From Rheinheimera baltica DSM 14885 (GTDB taxonomy: Bacteria > Pseudomonadota > Gammaproteobacteria > Enterobacterales > Alteromonadaceae), in assembly GCF_000425345.1 (NCBI RefSeq), contig NZ_AUDG01000024.1, positions 1-58,895 of the forward strand: DNA of 58,895 nucleotides. The letters are read 5' to 3'. Both the position numbers and the translations under genes were made by a program. Of the stretch, positions 14,450 to 22,097 are shown piece by piece. Numbering within the stretch: position 1 is the first letter of the stretch; each line of letters begins with the position of its first letter. A model generated the notes under the pieces. It did not search any database. It was not told the DNA's origin and saw only the letters and a list, made by a program, of their open reading frames with translations.

Positions 14450-15466
14450 TTACGGCATCCCCGCAGGATTTTGTCCTACGGGCATAATTTGGCATTGCGA
14501 TAAGGCATCAGCGCTTGCTTGCTGCGCCTGAAAAACTTGCTGCTGGCTATCCAGCAGATTACTGTCCCGCGGTGACAACTCAACAGCAGTGTTAATAAGT
14601 GCTATTGCTTTTTGATGACAGCCTAACCCGCTTAACAGCAAAGCATAGTTATTCAAATAACCTGCTTGCTGCTGTGCTGCAGCCAAGCCTTTCTCAAACC
14701 AGGCGGCCGCAACCAAGGGGGCGGCAGTAAAATAATGATTAGCCAATAAAAAATACGGCAACCAGTAATCGGGCCACTGCTGTGTGGCCGTTTCCAGTGC
14801 GAGCACTCCAGCGGCAATCAGGCCAGTGTTGAGCAAATCCTGACAGGCTTTGGTATATAAAAACGGGTCTAGCTGAGAGCTGGCTTTATCGGGTGGCAAC
14901 ATGGCCAGCAGCCAATAATCACCTCGCTGCCAGGTGCGTTCAAAGGTAGCAAAATTTAGCCGGTGCTGTGCTGTAACCCCCGTGTGCAGAATAACCTCGG
15001 CGCTATCCAGGTCATACCCGATGACGACGGCGTAGTGCCATTGCGGCAGCCAGGCAATACTGTTGTTTTGCAGCACAATAAGCGGCATATTCTCTGCCAC
15101 CAAGCTTAAAAGCTGTGCCATTGTAGCGCGAGGCTGCACATAAGCCAGCATGCCAAGCTGGCGTGTGGCGGCAGCCATTTCTATTTGTAATGTCCCTTGC
15201 CGGCCAGGAATAAAGGTGTTTGGGGCTATATCGTCCGGGCTTTTACTGAAGCCATAAAAACCCGCTACCTCGGCCAAGGTCGTAGGGCCGCAAAAGTACT
15301 GTTGCTGTGGGTAAAAAGGGACTTGCGACATAATATGCTGGCGCGCAATATCAGGTGGTGTGGCCAATAATTGCAACGTTTGAGGCGGCGTTTGGCAAGC
15401 ACTAAGCAGCCCAAGTAAAAACAAAAGACCAGCACGCAGGCTGGTCTGGATCAGTTGATGTGCCAA
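14450..15466 (-). CDS. PA2778-type lipoprotein with C39-like cysteine peptidase fold and TPR tail
   Basis: 338 residues. A lipoprotein signal (LLFLLGLLSACQTPP) puts the protein in the outer or inner membrane facing the periplasm. Residues 50-195 look like a C39/papain-like peptidase: QQQYFCGPTTLAEVAGFYG supplies the Cys and WLPQWHYAVVIGYD the His, with a following Asp. The rest is helical repeats of TPR type (NNYALLLSGLGCHQKAIALI, AVELSPRDSNLLDSQQQ). It pairs with the PA2779-like gene immediately upstream (ten bases), the same arrangement as in pseudomonads. The substrate is unknown; processing or holding of a small secreted peptide is a fair guess. Confidence 0.78.
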   Translation of the reverse strand: MAHQLIQTSLRAGLLFLLGLLSACQTPPQTLQLLATPPDIARQHIMSQVPFYPQQQYFCGPTTLAEVAGFYGFSKSPDDIAPNTFIPGRQGTLQIEMAAATRQLGMLAYVQPRATMAQLLSLVAENMPLIVLQNNSIAWLPQWHYAVVIGYDLDSAEVILHTGVTAQHRLNFATFERTWQRGDYWLLAMLPPDKASSQLDPFLYTKACQDLLNTGLIAAGVLALETATQQWPDYWLPYFLLANHYFTAAPLVAAAWFEKGLAAAQQQAGYLNNYALLLSGLGCHQKAIALINTAVELSPRDSNLLDSQQQVFQAQQASADALSQCQIMPVGQNPAGMP

Positions 15467-15476
15467 AGCGTAAGCG

Positions 15477-15848
15477 TTAAATCGGGCGAATAAAAGGATA
15501 AACGTCGGTTATCCCCATCAGGTCCAGTACGGCAACCACCACCAGTACCGTAATAATGGTACCTACTATGCCACCCGCCGGCATATCGTTAAGTTGATTA
15601 TTCAGCGCATCCAACTCAGCAGTGGTCATACTAGCAATACGTTGTTTAGCATTTTCCGGGCTAACGCCCAGCTCGATTAACTTTTGCTGCACCTCGGCAC
15701 TATCAACAAAAGCCAACACCTGCTGCTGGCTGTAATGTTGCTGTTGCTGCGCGACGACCTGATCTGAGCTCAGTACACCGGCCGATGCCTGCCCTAGTGA
15801 GAGCAGCAAAGCGACAAAAGCACTGAGTACTATTGATGTTTTGTTCAT
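15477..15848 (-). CDS. PA2779-family small membrane protein
   Basis: 123 residues: a cleavable signal ending near ASA-GVLSS, a helical middle (QQVLAFVDSAEVQQKLIELGVSPENAKQRIASMTTAEL) and a C-terminal membrane helix (GGIVGTIITVLVVVAVLDLMGITDVYPF). This layout matches the PA2779 family, always found next to a PA2778-type C39-like peptidase, as here. The DALNNQLNDMPAGG segment before the helix includes a Gly pair, which could be a processing site, though this is speculation. Role unknown. Confidence 0.75.
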   Translation of the reverse strand: MNKTSIVLSAFVALLLSLGQASAGVLSSDQVVAQQQQHYSQQQVLAFVDSAEVQQKLIELGVSPENAKQRIASMTTAELDALNNQLNDMPAGGIVGTIITVLVVVAVLDLMGITDVYPFIRPI

Positions 15849-16165
15849 TAATGAGACCTTTTTATTAATGGTTAAAAGCAGAAGATACAGCCGAGCCTAG
15901 TCGATAGACAACATCACCGCAACAAGAATAAATTTACGAGTACTTTAAAACATCGGCCTTGCTTGTATTACACCGACACAAACTGCCTGCTAGCTAACGC
16001 TTTTAACCCAATGCTGGTATTGCCGCGAGTGATACCCAATAAACATCCAACCGACTAGAACTAGCCTATATTCAAGACATTGCCTATTTTAATAAGTATA
16101 TGTTTTTACTGTTATTTTTAATTGAGTAATTTATAAACTAGCATTTTTAACGTTGTAACGTTAAT

Positions 16166-16333
16166 GTGATTATCGACATGGCAAAATCACTAAACCTTGA
16201 GGTCGTTGCAGAAGGTGTTGAAACGCAAACACAATATGATTATCGGGTAAGTAGAGGGTATGATGCGCTTCAAGGTTACTTGCTATCTAAGCCTTTAAGC
16301 GTTGATCATTGGCGTGTGTTATTACAAAAGTGA
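16166..16333 (+). pseudogene. C-terminal remnant of an EAL-domain c-di-GMP phosphodiesterase
   Basis: The frame reads IIDMAKSLNLEVVAEGVETQ, then YDALQGYLLSKPLS and WRVLL before a TGA. These are the last two conserved blocks of EAL domains (the Glu-containing VAEGVE strand and the QGY-SKP loop). The catalytic EAL motif and everything before it are missing, and there is no start codon or ribosome site of value. It lies in the gap between the PA2779-like gene and the 900-residue lipoprotein; the rest of 15849-16165 shows no coding signal. Confidence 0.75.
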
Positions 16334-16374
16334 CACACTCAACCGCAGGAAAATACATCTACAAAATAACATTT

Positions 16375-16415
16375 GCTGCACATTCCCACGCCTTGTTGCC
16401 GTGGGGGTGTGCAGC
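16375..16415. terminator. Long GC-rich hairpin at the 3' end of the lipoprotein gene
   Basis: GCTGCACATTCCCACG pairs with CGTGGGGGTGTGCAGC (16 bp including two G-U type positions) around a nine-base loop. It lies ten bases downstream of the minus-strand lipoprotein stop. No U-tract follows on either strand, so it is either a non-canonical terminator or a structure that protects the mRNA end. Confidence 0.5.
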
Positions 16416-16425
16416 ATACCAAGAA

Positions 16426-19128
16426 TTACTGCGTTAAATTCACTTTTATGTTGGGCTCCAGAATAGTGCGCACTGCCGGTTGTTTCTTACCTGAAGCAAC
16501 AGCAGGTAATGACTGGCTGATTGCTAATGTTGCATCGTTTGTGGTTTGGGCCGTGTCATTCCAGTATTCAAATGCAATTTCCTCGTAAATATTCAAGCGC
16601 GGACCCAGACCATTTTGTACTGCCCACGGCGAGGTACTACTGTCACGCCGACGCTGCACTTCCAGCACATACATACGCGGGCCTAAGATTCCCTGGCCTG
16701 ATTTCACCAAACGCCAAGTGCGCACAGTACATGCTTGAGTCTGATCATCCCAACACACAGACCGGTTTAAATTAACCACAGATACTGTGTCCGAAATATC
16801 CTCTGTTTCCCAAGCTAAACGCGCATTAAATAATGGTTCGAAAACTGGTGGCGCCGTAACCGTACTTCCCATTTGATAGCCCTCGCCAGATGCAAGTAGC
16901 TGCCAACCAAAATAATTGATGCCCTCACTCCACAATAAAACATCGTTGTTCCACGCTTCTTTAAACCAGGCATTTATGGTGGTATTCCAATACCGACTTT
17001 CTATATTGCTTAAATTATAAGTTTTAAAGTCGCTACCATCGAGTTTTAATGCATAATCTGCATCTGCTGCAACCAGGTTGCCTTGTGCGTCATAAGACGC
17101 GCTAAACACCTGAATGTCTGTATCCAACTGATCGAGTTTAATAATTTCTGTACTCGACCCATCAGCAAACGCAACAACTACCGTACCAATATCATTTAAT
17201 TGCCAATTAAATGTTTTACCGGTATCAACGGTACTTCCTGTGCCGTCGCTGTTAAACGCAAACACATCAGCAAACATGTTTGCATACCCCAAACCATTCT
17301 CACCGGCAAAATAATAATGTTCAAACACCCAGTCGCCGCTGAGCTCTGCTGCAGTGAATTTAATATCATCAAGTTTGTCTGCGTTGCGCAGTAATGCATC
17401 TTTGGATACTTCAAGTGTTATTGGCGCAGTGCTAATAACGGTGCTATCTGGCAAGGTAACCGGCACCATAGCCCTGACAACCGATGAAACAATACGATAG
17501 GTATCGGTTTTTTCACCCTGAATAATGCGTGTCATACTCGCATTTTGCGGTGTTTGTCGTACCTCTACCTGAAAATACCCAGCGGCAAAAAGTCGGTCTA
17601 CTTGCTCCTGCGTTAAACCTAACACACCGCTGCCAACAGCATAAAAAGACGTAGAGCCTGACGATTCTGCGTAAGTAATTTGTACTTTGCCGTCAGTTAG
17701 ACTCCAGTTAAATTGATGTACACCGGCACTAAACGTCTCGGAACCCGAGCCATCACTGTTGAAGTCAAACCGGTTGCCGCCACGCGACAAAAAGCCGTTT
17801 GCAGCAGGGTAAACTTCGAAGTAAATACTGGCAAGGCTGGTTTCATCAACAGGTTCGGTTAGCTCCGGGTCCGCAATAATATCGTCTATTGTCGTTGTAA
17901 CTATACCTGGTGAAGCCGCCTCTGCCGCTGCAATGTATTCGTTATACGTTTCAGTATTTGTGAGCAGCTCTAAAATACTCGTAACACCTTCTGGTAATGC
18001 AAAAGCACCACCTTGCGACACCAACTGTGCCACTGCAGCCGCTTCAATCAGCTCATCCGGGCTAATGGCTTTTTCAACTAATGTAAAGCTATCCAGGTTC
18101 TCTGGCGCAGTGCCACCATTTGCCGCAATGATTAACGAATATAACGCCGTAGAAACTGCATTTATCGACACCCGATTAGAAATGTCATCTGCACTTGCCG
18201 CAACGGCCTGCACTACGGGGTTGTTTTTTTCAAGCGGGGCTACTTGTGCGCTATCTGCCGTAAGGCTCGGCACAAACTTGTAAAACTCTACGCCGGTATC
18301 CGCAGCTTGTTTAACCGTGATACTGGCAAACAAATTTGTTTCGTCATCGTCAGCGGTTAATGGTAGCGAGAACGCACCCTCAGCATCGGCTGTAACACTA
18401 AATGACTGCCCTGCCAGCTCGCCGCTCACCTGAGCATTTGCAAATGCCGTTTCGTTTACGGTACCTGTTATTGTATATGTGGTTAATACAGGGGTAATGG
18501 TTACAGCACCAACTATCGTAACAGTCTCGGCGTCATCGTCGGTTACCGTAACACTAAAAATTAAATCCGTGTCTACCGTAACGTTGGGGGCGACAAAACT
18601 TAGCTCTGCGGAATCAGCACCGGTTAACGTAAGCGGTTCGCCAGAAATTTGTTGCCAGTTATAGCTAACAATGTCTCCATCCTCATCAGTAGCTACTGCA
18701 GTTAACGTCACGTTGGATTTTTCCGCTGCACTATCAAACGAGGCTGTTACTGCAGGCAGCCTGTTGTTCGCCACGTTAACCGTAACATTCGCACTTGCCG
18801 TTTGTCCTGCGCTGTCGGTAACTGTGACACGTAATACGGCATCGCTATCGCTACTTACGGCAGGCGCGGTAACACTAACCGTTGCTGCAGTAGTATTGGT
18901 TAGGGTAAGGGTTGGGCCTGAAACCTGTGACCATTGGTAGCTGGCAATTTGTTTATCATCTGTCGCCGTTGCAACAATATTGGCTGAACGGCCTTCTTTT
19001 AATGCAACAGAAGCGCTAACCGACACCGTGGGCGCATTATCTGTTTCACTAGAACCGCCACCGCAGCCTGCCAAAACCGCACAGGTAAGAACACTAAGCG
19101 ATACCTTAGCTATTGTCTTATTCTTCAT
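16426..19128 (-). CDS. Large lipoprotein with Ig/PKD-like repeats
   Basis: 900 residues. The signal ends LTCAVLAGCGGGSS, a lipobox followed by a Gly/Ser linker. Residues 30-215 hold two PKD/Ig-like beta-sandwich repeats: each shows a phrase like SYQWSQVSGPTLTLTN or SYNWQQISGEPLTLTG and then VTVTDSAGQTASANVTVNV. A carboxypeptidase-like segment (TGTVNETAFANAQVSGELAGQSF) follows. The second half has two related blocks (FDFNSDGSGSETFSAGVHQFNWSL, and FAFNSDGTGSTVDTGKTFNWQL) resembling lipocalin-like beta repeats. Probably a surface or periplasmic binding or adhesion protein; no enzyme motif is seen. Encoded alone; 19129-19307 upstream shows no other gene. Confidence 0.7.
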   Translation of the reverse strand: MKNKTIAKVSLSVLTCAVLAGCGGGSSETDNAPTVSVSASVALKEGRSANIVATATDDKQIASYQWSQVSGPTLTLTNTTAATVSVTAPAVSSDSDAVLRVTVTDSAGQTASANVTVNVANNRLPAVTASFDSAAEKSNVTLTAVATDEDGDIVSYNWQQISGEPLTLTGADSAELSFVAPNVTVDTDLIFSVTVTDDDAETVTIVGAVTITPVLTTYTITGTVNETAFANAQVSGELAGQSFSVTADAEGAFSLPLTADDDETNLFASITVKQAADTGVEFYKFVPSLTADSAQVAPLEKNNPVVQAVAASADDISNRVSINAVSTALYSLIIAANGGTAPENLDSFTLVEKAISPDELIEAAAVAQLVSQGGAFALPEGVTSILELLTNTETYNEYIAAAEAASPGIVTTTIDDIIADPELTEPVDETSLASIYFEVYPAANGFLSRGGNRFDFNSDGSGSETFSAGVHQFNWSLTDGKVQITYAESSGSTSFYAVGSGVLGLTQEQVDRLFAAGYFQVEVRQTPQNASMTRIIQGEKTDTYRIVSSVVRAMVPVTLPDSTVISTAPITLEVSKDALLRNADKLDDIKFTAAELSGDWVFEHYYFAGENGLGYANMFADVFAFNSDGTGSTVDTGKTFNWQLNDIGTVVVAFADGSSTEIIKLDQLDTDIQVFSASYDAQGNLVAADADYALKLDGSDFKTYNLSNIESRYWNTTINAWFKEAWNNDVLLWSEGINYFGWQLLASGEGYQMGSTVTAPPVFEPLFNARLAWETEDISDTVSVVNLNRSVCWDDQTQACTVRTWRLVKSGQGILGPRMYVLEVQRRRDSSTSPWAVQNGLGPRLNIYEEIAFEYWNDTAQTTNDATLAISQSLPAVASGKKQPAVRTILEPNIKVNLTQ

Positions 19129-19307
19129 GGTAACTCCTTCTGTTTATGTCCGTAAAAATTTTTAGAGAAACATAAATTTCCAGTGCCTAGAAAGTCTCAC
19201 CTTTTATATTTTCCTCACACTGGATTTTGTTGAAGTTGTCTCGAAGCTTTAACAGCATGGCCTGAGGCAGAAACAAGTTAATCGGTAACCAATATTAAGC
19301 CGAAACA

Positions 19308-20480
19308 CTACTGAAAGTGCCCTGTGCCATCATTTAGCCAAATAAGATTCCGGGCTAAATCGTCTACAAAGATATCAATTTTGCCGTCCTTGTTGATATC
19401 CCGTAACCGGATCCAGTCAACAGCACTACCATAAGCACTGCTGCCTGAAAGCAGCCTATCTCCAGTGTTATCCGCAAACTGACGCCCGCCTTTATTTTCA
19501 ATAAGTTGCAGGTAATACCCTTGGTAAAAACTCACTGCACCTGTGCCGTCGCCTGTGCGGTTTAGTACGATATCTTTATCGCCATCATTGTCGAGATCCG
19601 CAACGTCAATATCGATGGTGACGCCATAAGCATTCACCGCTGGTAATAGTGTGGAATCTGAAACGGTGTATTTTCCGCTACTGCTACCCCACAAAATACG
19701 CCCGGAGAAGCGCTCATACTCATGGCCAGCAACCAGTAAATCGACATATCCATCTTTGTCGAGATCAACCAGTTCTGCGGTAAACAAATTGGCATTGTTC
19801 AACCCGGATATCCTTGACGTGTTTTTAGTAAAATTACCGGCACCGTCATTAATTAAAAAAAATGGTGCGTTAATATCGGTAACAAACACATCCAGATCGC
19901 CATCCGCATCAATATCGGCTGAGGCGCCGCCATGATGAAAACCGATAAGAGCGGATAACCCGGTTCCTGACACAAAGCCATTTGCAGAGGACAACAATAC
20001 CATCGGCGCCTCTCCCGGAAACGGTGGCTTATCGTAACCATGGCCAAGTACAAAAATATCTAGCTTACCATCACCATTAAAATCGCCGTTGATTGCCTTA
20101 CGCGGAAACACTAGCCCTGGCGGGTTACCATTAAAAAAACTCGGATCCAGACTAAAATTATCTGCACCATCGTTCAGATATAATTCAAATGGCGTCGTAT
20201 TTTTACTGTTATCACCAGCGGCGATGAAAACATCTACAGCGCCATCCTGATTGTAATCACCATAACTTACTGCTGTAGCGAAAGTGCCAGGATTAGTCGT
20301 TCTGATAGCGTAGATATCAATATGAAAAGGGGCGTGTTGCAGTGTATGGGAACTGTTTAAATCTACCGAGAAATTCGGTGCAATACCTTGTGCTGTATTA
20401 GCAGTTTCACTACTCTCATCTGAACCACCACACCCTACCAACAACACTGTTGTTACTGCAATCAGAAATACCAATCTCAT
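19308..20480 (-). CDS. FG-GAP/VCBS-repeat lipoprotein
   Basis: 390 residues. The signal ends VTTVLLVGCGGSDESS (lipobox). At least six repeats carry calcium-binding loops of the D-x-D-x-DG-x-x-D type: DYNQDGAVDVFIAAG, DFNGDGKLDIFVLG, DIDADGDLDVFVTD, DLDKDGYVDLLVAG, DLDNDGDKDIVLN and DINKDGKIDIFVDD. This is a seven-bladed beta-propeller of the integrin-alpha FG-GAP kind, common in surface proteins of marine bacteria. No catalytic domain is attached. The gene is near the 900-residue lipoprotein, both on the minus strand, 179 bases apart, so they may be expressed together. Function unknown. Confidence 0.82.
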   Translation of the reverse strand: MRLVFLIAVTTVLLVGCGGSDESSETANTAQGIAPNFSVDLNSSHTLQHAPFHIDIYAIRTTNPGTFATAVSYGDYNQDGAVDVFIAAGDNSKNTTPFELYLNDGADNFSLDPSFFNGNPPGLVFPRKAINGDFNGDGKLDIFVLGHGYDKPPFPGEAPMVLLSSANGFVSGTGLSALIGFHHGGASADIDADGDLDVFVTDINAPFFLINDGAGNFTKNTSRISGLNNANLFTAELVDLDKDGYVDLLVAGHEYERFSGRILWGSSSGKYTVSDSTLLPAVNAYGVTIDIDVADLDNDGDKDIVLNRTGDGTGAVSFYQGYYLQLIENKGGRQFADNTGDRLLSGSSAYGSAVDWIRLRDINKDGKIDIFVDDLARNLIWLNDGTGHFQ

Positions 20481-20763
20481 TCATTCCGCCCCCTATGCCA
20501 AGATACCGTGAGATTATAATCTCAGGTGGCATTATTTGTTCAAAAAGCACGATGAATAATTCTGAAATCTTATGAATATCATTATTTATGCCTGCACTAA
20601 GATGTGTAAAACAGCAAGCCACGTATAGTCAACCGTCCCCCGGGGAAGTACTTTCAAATTGATGACCTATTGCACTATTCTTTGTTACCCTTGGCACTAA
20701 CCGTTCTATAAAACAAAGCTACTCAGTGTTTATAGACACTGGAACACAATAATAAGTAGGCTT

Positions 20764-21489
20764 ATGACAGACTCTAGTAACACCAGACAAGATAACTGGA
20801 CCATGCGTGGCGAAAGCATGACCCGCATTGAAACCTTTTTTGCTGCAGCCTGTGCTTTTGCTGTAACAATGGTGGTGATCTCCGTTGGCAGCATTCCGAA
20901 TTCATTGGCCGATTTAATGCAAGCTACCAAGCAAATTCCAGCCTTTACTGCCAGCTTTGCCGTTATTACCTGGATTTGGCATACGCACTCCGTGTGGAGC
21001 CGACGCTTTGGCCTTGAAGACACCAAAACAGTCGTCTTTAGCTGTCTACTGATCCTGCTGGTGCTTATATATATGTATCCGTTACGTATTATGATGCAGG
21101 CATTGTTTGCAGTATTAAGTAATGGTTTTTTGCCTAGCCTTATTCAGCTTAAAAGCGAATGGGACGTGCGTTTTATTTTTATCCTGTTTGGTCTGGGTTT
21201 TTTGCTGCTCAGCATCAATTTCGTTGCATTGTACTGGCATGGTAAACGCGCCCAACTGATGACTGCGCTGTCTGACTACGAAAAATACCAGGCCAACACC
21301 GAGATCATTGTTTGGCTGAGTACCGCCATGATGTGTATAACCGCACTGCTACTGTCGTTATTTTTGCCAATACCTTACATCGGCTGGGCCGGATACAGTT
21401 ACTTTTTACTGTTCCCTTTGCTAAATGGACTAACATGGCACAGAAGCAAAAAATGGCAGCGGTGCAGTGCTATGCATTCTGCTAAGTAA
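20764..21489 (+). CDS. TMEM175-like (DUF1211) potassium-channel family protein
   Basis: 241 residues, ATG with AGTAGG upstream. The first helix, RIETFFAAACAFAVTMVVISVG, matches the family signature in which an Arg and Phe precede the pore-lining helix. HTHSVWSRRFGLEDTK lies between helices 2 and 3. Six hydrophobic segments are visible, the usual count for a single TMEM175 repeat; bacterial members form tetrameric potassium-permeable channels. Stands alone; upstream 20481-20763 separates it from the divergent FG-GAP gene. The final 20 residues are basic and cytoplasmic (HRSKKWQRCSAMHSAK). Confidence 0.78.
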   Translation: MTDSSNTRQDNWTMRGESMTRIETFFAAACAFAVTMVVISVGSIPNSLADLMQATKQIPAFTASFAVITWIWHTHSVWSRRFGLEDTKTVVFSCLLILLVLIYMYPLRIMMQALFAVLSNGFLPSLIQLKSEWDVRFIFILFGLGFLLLSINFVALYWHGKRAQLMTALSDYEKYQANTEIIVWLSTAMMCITALLLSLFLPIPYIGWAGYSYFLLFPLLNGLTWHRSKKWQRCSAMHSAK

Positions 21490-21540
21490 GGCTGCAGTTT
21501 GCATGGTAAAGGGTTGTACGCGCTTGCCGTGAATTATTGT

Positions 21541-21692
21541 GTTAATAATGCAACACCAACAACACACATTATTAAGCTACCCATTGGCGAAATACACTCG
21601 GATGATCATGTTATTGATATGACACACAGTGTTGAGAATGAATACCTGTGTCTTAACATCGCCAAAGCCTATGGCTTTGATACAGCAGAGTG
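21541..21692 (+). pseudogene. hipA: Fragment of a HipA-type toxin kinase
   Basis: The frame reads TPTTHIIKLPIGEI, then SVENEYLCLNIAKAYGFDTAEC. This is the ATP-binding N-lobe beta strand and following helix of HipA serine/threonine kinases (the family has THI-KLPIG and ENE-LCL-LA---G). Only about 50 residues remain; the start and the whole catalytic lobe are absent. It ends exactly where the duplicated tRNA-Arg 3' segment begins, suggesting that a once larger insertion beside the tRNA gene was lost. Not expressed as a toxin. Confidence 0.65.
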
Positions 21693-21748
21693 CCTAAAAC
21701 ACAAAAACCACCCTAAGGTGGTTTTGATGTTTTATGGTGCACCCGCCG
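21693..21748 (-). repeat. Copy of the tRNA-Arg 3' end and its terminator
   Basis: 56 bases identical to 21851-21906, including the last 14 bases of the tRNA gene (reading TGGTGCACCCGCCG on the plus strand) and the terminator stem. Six further bases upstream (CAGAGT) also match. The two copies are 158 bases apart. Confidence 0.9.
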
Positions 21749-21850
21749 GATTACTCGGGCTATCCTGCCCTCGCCCTTCGGGCCAGCTGAAGCTGTTCCA
21801 ATTTGCTCCAGGCAAATTGGTCGAACAACGCATTCTTATCGGACAGAGTA
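21749..21850 (-). other. Spacer between tRNA-end repeats with two hairpins
   Basis: It contains GCCC-TTC-GGGC and, at 21798-21820, CCAATTTGC-TCCAG-GCAAATTGG, a perfect 9-bp stem with a five-base loop. It would be transcribed downstream of tRNA-Arg if the first terminator is passed. It recalls the E. coli tyrT operon, whose distal repeats also contain the tRNA 3' end. Whether a stable RNA is made is unknown. Confidence 0.4.
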
Positions 21851-21859
21851 CCTAAAACA

Positions 21860-21883
21860 CAAAAACCACCCTAAGGTGGTTTT
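21860..21883 (-). terminator. Rho-independent terminator of tRNA-Arg
   Basis: On the minus strand AAAACCACC-TTAG-GGTGGTTTTT forms a stem followed by a U-rich run, nine bases after the tRNA CCA end. The same structure is repeated at about 21703-21725. Confidence 0.8.
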
Positions 21884-21892
21884 GATGTTTTA

Positions 21893-21969
<77 letters not shown>

Positions 21970-22097
21970 ACAATCTGCTTTTGCAGAAGCTGCGCATTAT
22001 AGACAGCCTTACCCTGCGTGTCTATCGCTTAGCTGCGCGTTTTTTCAACACTCAGATTGATGATGGTTGTTTACAAGTTCAATAGCTTAGCGATAGA

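Noticed and set aside
21499-21855. A 118-residue plus-strand gene next to the tRNA
   Set aside because: Its frame passes through the HipA fragment and then the duplicated tRNA end and terminator; a true protein would not be encoded this way.
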